Positions 8,250 to 15,140 of a stretch of DNA of 64,000 bases are shown here, piece by piece. The stretch is taken from NCBI RefSeq assembly GCF_043876815.1, contig NZ_JBAWKA010000001.1:1054001-1118000 (forward strand). The letters are read 5' to 3'. The translations under genes were made by a program, and so were the position numbers. Under the pieces are notes generated by a model. The model worked only from the letters and a program-made list of their open reading frames with translations. It was not told the origin of the DNA and did no database searches. Within the stretch, counting starts at the first letter, position 1; every line of letters begins with the position of its first letter. The stretch comes from Gaetbulibacter_A sp043876815. GTDB taxonomy: Bacteria; Bacteroidota; Bacteroidia; Flavobacteriales; Flavobacteriaceae.

Positions 8250-9476
8250 ATGTTCAAAGAAAATAAATATTTCGGCGAAGTATGGTTTAAGGATTCAGAA
8301 GCCATTAAATGCTTTTGTGTTCTTGAATTAATAAAGGAGGAAATATTTATTACTACAAACCTTATGACCAAAAATGAGTCATTACAAATAGACGTAATTT
8401 ACGGAATGTTTAATAGTTTAGGCTATGTAACCTTTGTTAATTGTAATATTCAACATAGTAGTATGGGAATTATTGAAACGAAAGTTTATAGACCTAAATA
8501 TACTTTTATTTGTTCCTATCATATAATTGACCCAATAAATCTTAAAATAAATGAATTTCAAATTGACAATGTGGCAATTGTCGAGTGGGTAAGAAAAATG
8601 AACTGGTTTAATTCAATCGAAAATAAGATTGAAAAACAAGAAGATATAAAGCACCAAACAGTTATTTCAGAAGAATTAAGGTTAACAATAACAAAATCTA
8701 CGTCATTAACTTCCAATCACGAATTTTTAAGGATAGATAATCTGGGCTATGTGGAATTCAAGTCAGAAACGAATTTAAGTATACCTGAGAGCATTGAGCT
8801 TTACAATTCATTTCAAAAATTATTTCATTTTATTTACGGTAAATCTGCTCAGTTTAAGTCTTTTAATTTCAAATGTTTAAGTTGTGGTAAGTGGGCTTCA
8901 TTATATTATAAGGATGATCTCAATAAAGAGAATATTTCAGGTTTTATTACACTTGATTATGATACAATTAATAAGGATTTATCGAAATTAATAAAACATT
9001 GGTTCATCAATCCTGACATAACTTATTGTGCGGATATTATAATTGAAAATTTATTATCGGTAAAAACTAGTCACAGTAGACGATTTACAAATTCTTACTC
9101 TGCTTTCGAAGCCTACAGTTTTAAATTCGGAAAAACACATAAAAACCCAACAGTAGAAAAATATTTATTAGATCATAATAAGCTGATAAATATTATAACT
9201 TCCATTCCTGAAAATAAAATTAAAGGATATGTTTCCAAAATTGTAAGACATAGGGATTACCTAACTCATCGGAATAAGGTAAAGAATAAAATTTTTTCTC
9301 AATTTGAGTTGCTTTATATTTCCTTTTTATTGGATTATTTGGTTGGTATTGAGCTAATGGGCAAAATGGAAGCTTCAGAAAAAGTAATAGAAAAGATAAT
9401 TTCAAGAGCAAAATCAACTTATCAAAATATGCAGTCAGTAAATGAATTATTGAATAAAGACTTTTTAAAGAACTAA
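8250..9476 (+). CDS. ApeA-like HEPN ribonuclease (abortive-infection defence)
   Basis: A 408-residue protein. The N-terminal ~230 residues are beta-rich, resembling the ApeA N-terminal domain (NKYFGEVWF start). The C-terminal half is helical and holds the HEPN ribonuclease motif RHRDYLTHR at residues 333-341 (R335 and H340, Rx4H). HEPN ribonucleases cut RNA after phage infection and stop cell growth. Two Cys of a CLSC motif (KCLSCGKW) are seen near residue 210. It starts 8 bases after the type IIG stop, so the two are likely one operon. The ApeA name is from layout and motif only. Confidence 0.62.
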   Translation: MFKENKYFGEVWFKDSEAIKCFCVLELIKEEIFITTNLMTKNESLQIDVIYGMFNSLGYVTFVNCNIQHSSMGIIETKVYRPKYTFICSYHIIDPINLKINEFQIDNVAIVEWVRKMNWFNSIENKIEKQEDIKHQTVISEELRLTITKSTSLTSNHEFLRIDNLGYVEFKSETNLSIPESIELYNSFQKLFHFIYGKSAQFKSFNFKCLSCGKWASLYYKDDLNKENISGFITLDYDTINKDLSKLIKHWFINPDITYCADIIIENLLSVKTSHSRRFTNSYSAFEAYSFKFGKTHKNPTVEKYLLDHNKLINIITSIPENKIKGYVSKIVRHRDYLTHRNKVKNKIFSQFELLYISFLLDYLVGIELMGKMEASEKVIEKIISRAKSTYQNMQSVNELLNKDFLKN

Positions 9477-9553
9477 TAAGGGGGTATTGTAACAAAAAAT
9501 ATGGAAATAAATATTTAAATATGGTCTAAAGTTCGTATTTTCGCTGTAACAGT

Positions 9554-9594
9554 ACACACCACGCTACCCATGAGAACAGCGTCCCAGGGTGTGT
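9554..9594. ncRNA. Hairpin ahead of the AbiF-like remnant (candidate RNA element)
   Basis: Left arm ACACACCACGCT (9554-9565) pairs with AGCGT (9578-9582) and GGTGTGT (9588-9594), with a 5-nt bulge and a 12-nt loop containing ACCCATGAGAAC. It is followed by CTTTTG. AbiF-type genes are known to carry a conserved upstream RNA (the abiF RNA motif), and this may be its remnant. It could equally be a terminator for the gene before it. Confidence 0.35.
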
Positions 9595-9749
9595 CTTTTG
9601 CTTTATATACCTTTTTATTCTTAAACACCATACACCCTAATAACGATTTTACAACGCGCCTAATGGATTTATTTAAGAATTATCCTAATGTAGATCCAAA
9701 CGCACTTGGAATGAAGCCTGATTGGGAAAATGAACCATTATGGCAATAG
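9570..9749 (+). pseudogene. 3' remnant of an Abi_2 (AbiD/AbiF) family gene
   Basis: The frame ending at TAG 9747-9749 reads FLFLNTIHPNNDFTTRLMDL, then FKNYPNVDPNALGMKPDWEN and EPLWQ. This is the characteristic C-terminus of Abi_2 family proteins: xIxPxxxFxxRLxxLxxxYPNV, xxxxMGxPxxW, and a final PLW. Full-length members are about 300 residues; here only ~50 recognisable residues remain. The ATG at 9570 lies inside a hairpin and is unlikely to be a real start. The remainder was probably lost by an internal deletion. HEPN-type Abi proteins cause abortive infection, so this is a dead component of the defence island. Confidence 0.6.
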
Positions 9750-9834
9750 CCTTGTAAAATACTGTCCGAATTTTGTAAATTCGGATTTATGATAGCTTTT
9801 AGGAATATTACTAAATAACAACAAACAACCACCA

Positions 9835-10911
9835 ATGCCAAAAGTCTTCGGCAAAATAGGATCCCTAACAGAAATTCGAAAAATCCTTGATGAACAGGGA
9901 GTAAACCGATTCAATTCCATTCGGGAGATCAAATCCTTCCTAAAAAACTTCGAAGATATCAAAGAAGAGATGTTCTTTACAGCCGAGCGTGATTTTGATC
10001 TTGAAATAGACCTGCTACAAGCTAAAACCTACGATCTTCAAAAAGAGCATGACAACTTAAAACGCGCAGTAATAACGGTACTAAACAATAGAAAAAAGGA
10101 ACTGGTTTGGAAGCAGAAAGCCCTGAAGTCCAAAATGCCTGAAAAACCACTTAAAAAAGCAATTTGTTGGTTTAAGCTTAAGTATACCAGAGTACTCAAA
10201 TATCTCATTGTAAAAAATCACCGCTATGTAATAAGGCTTCAAACGAAAAGTAGTTATGAGCGCTTAAATTCAAACTTAAAAAAGCTAAATCATTTATCAA
10301 ATAATCGAAAAGATCTCATTTCTCAAAACTGCGACCCAAAGTTTAAAACCCTGGAACATGAAAATAGAGTAGCCTGCTCCTTGTTACCCATGATAGCCGG
10401 AGCCATAGGCGAAAGTTTGGTAGAAAAGGAGCTCCTTAAACTTCCGGAAAACGTTGTTTTGTTCAACGATTTTAAACTTGAATTCGAAAAACCACTATAC
10501 CAGAAAAAAGACGATCAATACATCTACAGTGTTCAGATCGATCATCTGGTGTTAACACACGCGGGTTTATTTGTTATTGAGACTAAAAACTGGAGTAAAA
10601 ATTCAATTCAGAATAAAGATCTCTTTTCTCCGGTGAAACAGATCCAAAGGTCAAATTACGCCCTTTTCTCCTTATTGAATAGTGCCAACGACGACCACCC
10701 AAACCTTATAAAAGATCACCACTGGGGTCAAAAAAGAATACCAATAAGAAATATCGTAGTTTTAATAAACCATAAACCAAAACAGGAATTTAACTATGTC
10801 AAGATTCTAACGTTAAAAGAACTCAATAGCTACATCAACTACTTCGAACCTACATTACACGACACCGAACTCAACAAAATAACCGATTACCTAAATAACA
10901 TAAATACCTAA
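9835..10911 (+). CDS. NERD-domain (nuclease-related) protein
   Basis: A 358-residue protein. The N-terminal ~180 residues are helical and charged, probably coiled-coil. The NERD domain starts near residue 185: AGAIGESLVEKELLKLPENV, then SVQIDHLVLTHAGLFVIETK with D236, E249 and K251 as the restriction-endonuclease-like metal-binding residues. It ends with an IVVLINHKPK strand. NERD proteins are predicted DNA nucleases, common in defence islands. No membrane segment was seen. It stands alone with its own ~85-bp upstream region after the Abi remnant. Partner and target are unknown. Confidence 0.75.
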   Translation: MPKVFGKIGSLTEIRKILDEQGVNRFNSIREIKSFLKNFEDIKEEMFFTAERDFDLEIDLLQAKTYDLQKEHDNLKRAVITVLNNRKKELVWKQKALKSKMPEKPLKKAICWFKLKYTRVLKYLIVKNHRYVIRLQTKSSYERLNSNLKKLNHLSNNRKDLISQNCDPKFKTLEHENRVACSLLPMIAGAIGESLVEKELLKLPENVVLFNDFKLEFEKPLYQKKDDQYIYSVQIDHLVLTHAGLFVIETKNWSKNSIQNKDLFSPVKQIQRSNYALFSLLNSANDDHPNLIKDHHWGQKRIPIRNIVVLINHKPKQEFNYVKILTLKELNSYINYFEPTLHDTELNKITDYLNNINT

Positions 10912-10920
10912 TCGGATTTA

Positions 10921-10938
10921 TTAACATTAAGATGTTAA
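10921..10938. terminator. Perfect inverted repeat after the NERD gene
   Basis: TTAACAT-TAAG-ATGTTAA: 7-bp arms with a 4-nt loop, 10 bases after the NERD stop and 74 before the DUF2971 start. AT-only arms and no T-run make it a weak terminator. An operator for the following gene is the alternative. Confidence 0.35.
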
Positions 10939-11011
10939 TCCATTTTGAATAAAATTCAACTTACTTATTAAGAATTTACTTAATTTTAAAAGATATATTA
11001 TGCTTTAACAT

Positions 11012-11812
11012 ATGATCCCTAGTCATTTATACCACTATACGGAGTGTGAGACTTTAAAACTTATTCTCGAAAGCCAAACAATTAGGTTTACTAGATTAGA
11101 TTCATTAAATGACCCACTAGAGGGTATTTACGATGAAAATTCTCTAGTTAGAAATTTTGTTCTATCATCCTCTTGGACTTCTGAATATCGAGACGAATTG
11201 CCAATGTGGAGAATGTATACTGATTTAAAGGGTGTCAGATTTAAAATGCCAATTGATTTATTTTCCAAATCAGTAATGGTTTTAAGAAAGCTTAGTGATA
11301 CAAATTTTCAACTGGGTTCTGACCTAGAAAAACAGTATGAATTATCACTAAATATGATAATACCTTTTGCAAGCGATAGTCCGGTTCAGAACCACTTTAT
11401 TGATAGAGTATACGGACCAACGAAAGTTGAATATGTTCCAACTGAAAATGACTTAAGAAAGGGTGTTTTAACATCGGAAGAAGGTAAGGAGGAAGCCTTA
11501 ACCGTTCATTTGAATATTATTGGTCAACGTAAAATCGATTTTTGGGCATTTGAAAAAGAATATAGGTATCGTCTATTTTTTAATAATGGTATTTTAATTC
11601 AAGCGCATAGAAATGTATTAAATGGATTAATAGATTTGAACTTATCAACAAAATATATTGATATTCAATTTAAAAAACAGAGTCTTGAAGGCATAGAAAT
11701 ATTGTTGGGTCCAAAAACTGACGAGAAATATAAAGAACAATTTAACTCATTATTAAATAAAATTGGTGTTAAATCATTTAGCATAAACAGAAGTAAAATT
11801 TTAATAAATTAA
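11012..11812 (+). CDS. DUF2971 domain protein
   Basis: A 266-residue protein with clear DUF2971 features: LYHYTECETLKLILESQTIR, FTRLDSLNDPLEG near residues 29-41, a WTSEYRDELPMWRMYTD segment near 55-70, and DFWAFEKEYRYRLFF near 180 (the W-x-x-E-x-EYR motif). Family members are cytosolic proteins often found next to restriction or abortive-infection genes, and no proven activity is known to me. Low GC like its neighbours. A 43-residue basic ORF follows 12 bases later. Confidence 0.72.
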   Translation: MIPSHLYHYTECETLKLILESQTIRFTRLDSLNDPLEGIYDENSLVRNFVLSSSWTSEYRDELPMWRMYTDLKGVRFKMPIDLFSKSVMVLRKLSDTNFQLGSDLEKQYELSLNMIIPFASDSPVQNHFIDRVYGPTKVEYVPTENDLRKGVLTSEEGKEEALTVHLNIIGQRKIDFWAFEKEYRYRLFFNNGILIQAHRNVLNGLIDLNLSTKYIDIQFKKQSLEGIEILLGPKTDEKYKEQFNSLLNKIGVKSFSINRSKILIN

Positions 11813-11824
11813 ATTTTGAATATT

Positions 11825-11956
11825 ATGGGAATTAAACCAGGTCCAAAAAGAATAGCCAAGTCAACCGGTAAACCAGATCGGCGACAAAGAGACAACAAAG
11901 AAACACCTAAAAATACGCCCTCTTTAAAACCACATAAACACAAAAAAGGGGATTAA
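11825..11956 (+). CDS. Small basic hypothetical protein (43 residues)
   Basis: Starts with MGIKPGPKRIAKSTGKPDRR and ends KPHKHKKGD. It is rich in Lys, Arg and Pro, with no hydrophobic segment. It lies 12 bases after the DUF2971 stop on the same strand, which suggests co-transcription. No family recognised; it could be a nucleic-acid-binding peptide. It is short enough that coding status is uncertain. Confidence 0.4.
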   Translation: MGIKPGPKRIAKSTGKPDRRQRDNKETPKNTPSLKPHKHKKGD

Positions 11957-11960
11957 TTAA

Positions 11961-12147
11961 AACCACCCCAAATTTTAATCTAAACTCTTAACCTATGAAT
12001 ATCAACGACGACGATTGGCCTCAAGACGTTTTAGTCATCTCTTAAATAAAGAATTGTCATGCCGAGGAGCTTGCCGACCTCGCCCTGCCTGCCTTCGGTA
12101 GGAATCCCTCCAATGGAAACCCTCCCAGCAAATTATAAAAATTTAGA
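11961..12147. repeat. Long direct repeat A (left flank of the potassium block)
   Basis: About 187 bp, starting AACCACC and ending AAAAATTTAGA, aligned by eye to 17973-18156 with high identity. It is nearly perfect from GACGTTTTAGTCATCTC onward and contains a REP-like copy. The pair brackets the TerC-Trk block. Bases 11957-12218 hold no convincing gene. Confidence 0.75.
12056..12108. repeat. REP-like dispersed repeat, copy 3
   Basis: GTCATGCCGAGGAGCTTGCC to CTTCGGTAGGAATCCC. Same family as 2725-2841, here embedded in long direct repeat A. Confidence 0.7.
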
Positions 12148-12180
12148 AACAGATCTAGCATTCCTAAACCTTTTATAATT
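12131..12180. terminator. Long hairpin after terC
   Basis: AATTATAAAA (12131-12140) pairs perfectly with TTTTATAATT (12171-12180). Inside, TTTAG pairs with CTAAA, leaving a ~17-nt loop. It is placed 39 bases after the terC stop in the direction of terC transcription. It has the form of a transcription-stop hairpin but is AT-rich. Confidence 0.45.
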
Positions 12181-12218
12181 GGTTGGCGGGGTTACCTGCC
12201 ATGAAAAGCATTAAATAC

Positions 12219-13163
12219 TCAATCTTTTTTTTCAGTCTTCTTGTTTAAAGATGCAATCACTCCGATAGCAAGAGATAAGGCTATAAAGCCCAAAGACACC
12301 CATTCAGGAAACTTGTAATGATGTACCAAAATCAGTTTAATACCAACAAAACATAATATTGCAACCAAACTGTATTTTAAGTGCTTAAAACGGTCTAACA
12401 TATTAGCCAAGAAAAAGTACATAGACCGTAACCCTAAAATGGCAAAAATATTAGAACTAAAAACTAAAAAGGGGTCAGAGGTTATGGCTAGTATGGCAGG
12501 CACACTATCCAACGCAAATAAAATATCAGTAAATTCTATCACAACCAATGCTATAAATAGAGGAGTGGCAGCAGTAATATGGCGCATTTTCACAAAGAAT
12601 TTTTGACCCTGCATATGGCTGGTTATGGGCATTACCCTTCTCAAATTTCTATAAACAAAGGATTTCTTGGGATTAAATTTTTCCTCTTTGGAAACCAACA
12701 TTCTAAAGGCTGTAAAAAGCAAAAAAGCCCCAAAAATATAGGTGGTGAAACTAAATTTTTTTATCAACACAACACCAAAAAATATCATTAAAGCCCTAAA
12801 GACAATAGCGCCTAAAATCCCCCAAAATAAGACCCGATGTTGATATTTCTGCGGAATGTGAAACGAACTAAAAATAACAGCGATTACAAATATATTATCA
12901 ATGCTAAGGGATAGCTCAATTAAATAACCGGTTATATACTTAACAGTAGCATCCGTAGGGGTTAAGGCAACAACATTATCTATTTTACCTGTACTGTAAA
13001 GCCAGTAAATAACACCCGAAAACAAAAAGGACATAGTTACCCAAACACTGGTCCAGATAGAAGCTTCCTTTACACTAATAATATGTGGGTTTTTATTAAA
13101 AACACCTAAATCCAGAGCTAAAAAAACAAGTATTCCCAATAGGAACAATCCCCAAACAATCAT
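12219..13163 (-). CDS. terC: TerC/Alx family integral membrane protein
   Basis: A 314-residue polytopic membrane protein with eight or nine hydrophobic segments. It has the TerC signature acidic residues inside membrane segments: LIELSLSIDNIFVIAVIFSS near residue 85 and LVVIEFTDILFALDSVPAIL near 208. These Asp/Glu residues define the family, which is linked to tellurite resistance and manganese or calcium export at the cytoplasmic membrane. Full family length. It is transcribed away from the sensor kinase gene; the ~160-bp gap holds both promoters. Grouping with TrkH/TrkA suggests an ion-homeostasis block. Confidence 0.88.
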   Translation of the reverse strand: MIVWGLFLLGILVFLALDLGVFNKNPHIISVKEASIWTSVWVTMSFLFSGVIYWLYSTGKIDNVVALTPTDATVKYITGYLIELSLSIDNIFVIAVIFSSFHIPQKYQHRVLFWGILGAIVFRALMIFFGVVLIKKFSFTTYIFGAFLLFTAFRMLVSKEEKFNPKKSFVYRNLRRVMPITSHMQGQKFFVKMRHITAATPLFIALVVIEFTDILFALDSVPAILAITSDPFLVFSSNIFAILGLRSMYFFLANMLDRFKHLKYSLVAILCFVGIKLILVHHYKFPEWVSLGFIALSLAIGVIASLNKKTEKKD

Positions 13164-13260
13164 ATAAAAAACATCTCTTTAATTAATCCCCCGAAAATAA
13201 ACCTTGAGTGGGTATTTAAAAAATATAATTTCTTAAATATGACGATTCAACTTAAGTTTA

Positions 13261-13293
13261 TATAAAATCTTTATGTTGTAAAAAGTACCTTTG
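13261..13293 (+). promoter_or_regulatory. Promoter and predicted regulator site before the sensor kinase
   Basis: TATAAAATCTTTAT (13261-13274) followed by a -7 box TACCTTTG (13286-13293), 25 bases start to start. The same 14-mer at the same distance from a TAnnTTTG box occurs at 15082 before trkH, so both are likely controlled by the same factor, probably the KdpE-like regulator. Confidence 0.6.
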
Positions 13294-13324
13294 TACATAA
13301 AGTTATAATTATTAAGTAAAGAAT

Positions 13325-14404
13325 TTGGAAATTCTTAAGACGAGACATTTTAGTAAAAAAAAGCAGTACATAATAAGTGTATCACTTGTTTTGGTAACAG
13401 CGATCTTATGTTTTCTATCCGTAGATATTATCGGTTTTAGGGCAGTTGCACTTATTTTGCTTTTGGTAGTATCACTTAATGCTATTTTGTTTAATATCTA
13501 TCCAGTAATGGTTTCTGCATTATTGAGCGCGTTGATTTGGAACTTCTTTTTTATACCGCCTACATTAAATTTTCATATAGGCTCACCTGAAGATGCGCTT
13601 ATGTTTTTAATGTACTTTGTCATTGCTTCAATTAATGCGGTACTTACTTATAAAATTAGGGAATATGATAAAAGACAACGCGATGAAGAGGAAAGAGCAA
13701 ATGCCATTAAACTCTATAATACCTTGTTGAATTCTTTGTCCCACGAGTTAAGAACACCCATCGCAACCATTATTGGTGCTATTGATACCATAAATGATAA
13801 TGGTAATAAATTAACGGATATCAATAAAAAAGAGTTGTATTCAGAGATTGAAACGGCAGGTACGCGTTTGAATAGACAAGTTGAAAACCTTTTAAGTATG
13901 AGTAGATTGGAAGCTGGATTCATTAAACCAAAAAAGGACTGGTGTGATATAAATGAGTTGATTTTTACAGCTATAAATAGTAATAAGGAAGATCTCTTGA
14001 ATCATACTATAGTCTTTACACCTGATGAAACATTACCTTTGTTTAAACTGGATATTGGTCTATTGGAACAGGTCATTCACAACATTGTGCATAATGCTTT
14101 ATTACACACACCCCAAGACTCTATAATAAAAATTAAAGTTGAAAATGTTGCCAATTTTTGCCAGATTAACATTACTGATAATGGGAATGGTTTTCCTAGT
14201 GATAAAATAAATACTGTTTTTAATAAATTTTATCGTCTCAACAACAGTATTGGAGGTACTGGTTTAGGGCTATCTATTGTTAAGGGCCTTACAGAAGCAA
14301 TGAATGGAACCGTTCATTTAGAGAATATAAAAAAAGGTGGAGCAAAATTTACTGTTAGAATACCTGCTGAATCCACAACAATTGAGGGCTATGGAAACCA
14401 ATAA
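13325..14404 (+). CDS. KdpD-like sensor histidine kinase
   Basis: A 359-residue kinase. Three to four membrane segments in residues 15-105 match the DUF4118 sensor part of KdpD (SALIWNFFFIPPTLNFHIGS). HisKA carries SLSHELRTPIATIIGAIDTI with the phospho-accepting His near residue 139. HATPase_c has NIVHNALLHTP, DNGNGFP and GTGLGLSIVKGL. It lacks the KdpD N-terminal cytosolic and Usp domains, so it is a short form. The start is a TTG at 13325, as no suitable in-frame ATG lies before the first membrane helix. The response regulator gene overlaps its end by 14 bases. It probably senses potassium or membrane stress for the adjacent Trk genes. Confidence 0.85.
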   Translation: MEILKTRHFSKKKQYIISVSLVLVTAILCFLSVDIIGFRAVALILLLVVSLNAILFNIYPVMVSALLSALIWNFFFIPPTLNFHIGSPEDALMFLMYFVIASINAVLTYKIREYDKRQRDEEERANAIKLYNTLLNSLSHELRTPIATIIGAIDTINDNGNKLTDINKKELYSEIETAGTRLNRQVENLLSMSRLEAGFIKPKKDWCDINELIFTAINSNKEDLLNHTIVFTPDETLPLFKLDIGLLEQVIHNIVHNALLHTPQDSIIKIKVENVANFCQINITDNGNGFPSDKINTVFNKFYRLNNSIGGTGLGLSIVKGLTEAMNGTVHLENIKKGGAKFTVRIPAESTTIEGYGNQ

Positions 14405-15077
14405 AGCACAAATATTAGTCGTTGATGATGAACCTCAAATAAGAAAACTGCTTCAAATTAATTTGGAAAGTAACGATTATAAGGTCATTCAAGCCAGTAA
14501 TGCCAAAGAGGGTTTGGCTTTGTCCGCAAGCCATTTACCAGATGCAGTGTTATTAGATATAGGTTTACCGGACAAAAGCGGTCACGAATTACTTAAAGAA
14601 CTTAAAACGTGGTATAACAAACCCGTAATTATTTTATCGGTAATTGATAATGAAGAAGACATTGTTAAGGCATTGGATAATGGCGCAACAGATTATTTAA
14701 CAAAACCCTTCCGTACTGGAGAACTATTGGCACGCTTACGTTCAGCAATTAGGAGAAGCCAAAATATTGAACCCAACGAGGTGGTAGTTTCTAGTAATGG
14801 TCTTGAAATTGATTTGGTAGCAAGAACAGTAAAAAAACAGGGTGACATTATAAAACTTACCTCTACAGAATATAATCTATTGACATTATTTGCCAAAAAC
14901 GAAGGTAAAGTATTGACTCATCAATATATTTTAAAGGAAATTTGGGGGTATGGTTACCAGACCGAAACACAATATTTAAGAGTGTTTGTAGGCACTTTAA
15001 GAAAAAAAATTGAAGACCATCCAAATCACCCAGAACATATAATTACCGAAAGTGGAGTAGGCTATAGGTTTCAATAA
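14391..15077 (+). CDS. KdpE-like OmpR-family response regulator
   Basis: A 228-residue regulator from the ATG at 14391 (METNKAQILVVDDEPQIRKL). The frame is open further upstream, but that part lies in the kinase gene. The receiver domain (residues 6-120) has VVDDE, VLLDIGLPD with the phospho-accepting Asp, and TKPF. The C-terminal OmpR/PhoB winged helix (residues 130-228) has LTSTEYNLLTLFAKNEGKVL and ETQYLRVFVGTLRKKIE, closest to KdpE. It overlaps the kinase gene by 14 bases. Likely target: the shared 14-mer sites before its own operon and before trkH, so it would drive potassium uptake by Trk in place of KdpFABC, which is absent here. Confidence 0.87.
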   Translation: METNKAQILVVDDEPQIRKLLQINLESNDYKVIQASNAKEGLALSASHLPDAVLLDIGLPDKSGHELLKELKTWYNKPVIILSVIDNEEDIVKALDNGATDYLTKPFRTGELLARLRSAIRRSQNIEPNEVVVSSNGLEIDLVARTVKKQGDIIKLTSTEYNLLTLFAKNEGKVLTHQYILKEIWGYGYQTETQYLRVFVGTLRKKIEDHPNHPEHIITESGVGYRFQ

Positions 15078-15081
15078 TCTT

Positions 15082-15114
15082 TATAAAATCTTTATAGGGT
15101 AACCTTTAACTTTG
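15082..15114 (+). promoter_or_regulatory. Promoter and predicted regulator site before trkH
   Basis: TATAAAATCTTTAT (15082-15095) and -7 box TAACTTTG (15107-15114), with the same 25-base offset as at 13261. CTTTATA occurs twice, 11 bases apart (15079 and 15090), the spacing OmpR-family regulators prefer for tandem half-sites. Confidence 0.6.
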
Positions 15115-15140
15115 TTGGTGTTTAACAGACAAAAAAATGT

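Noticed and set aside
9570..9749. Reading this as a complete 59-residue gene
   Set aside because: The start lies in a hairpin and the C-terminus is clearly the end of a much longer Abi_2 protein.
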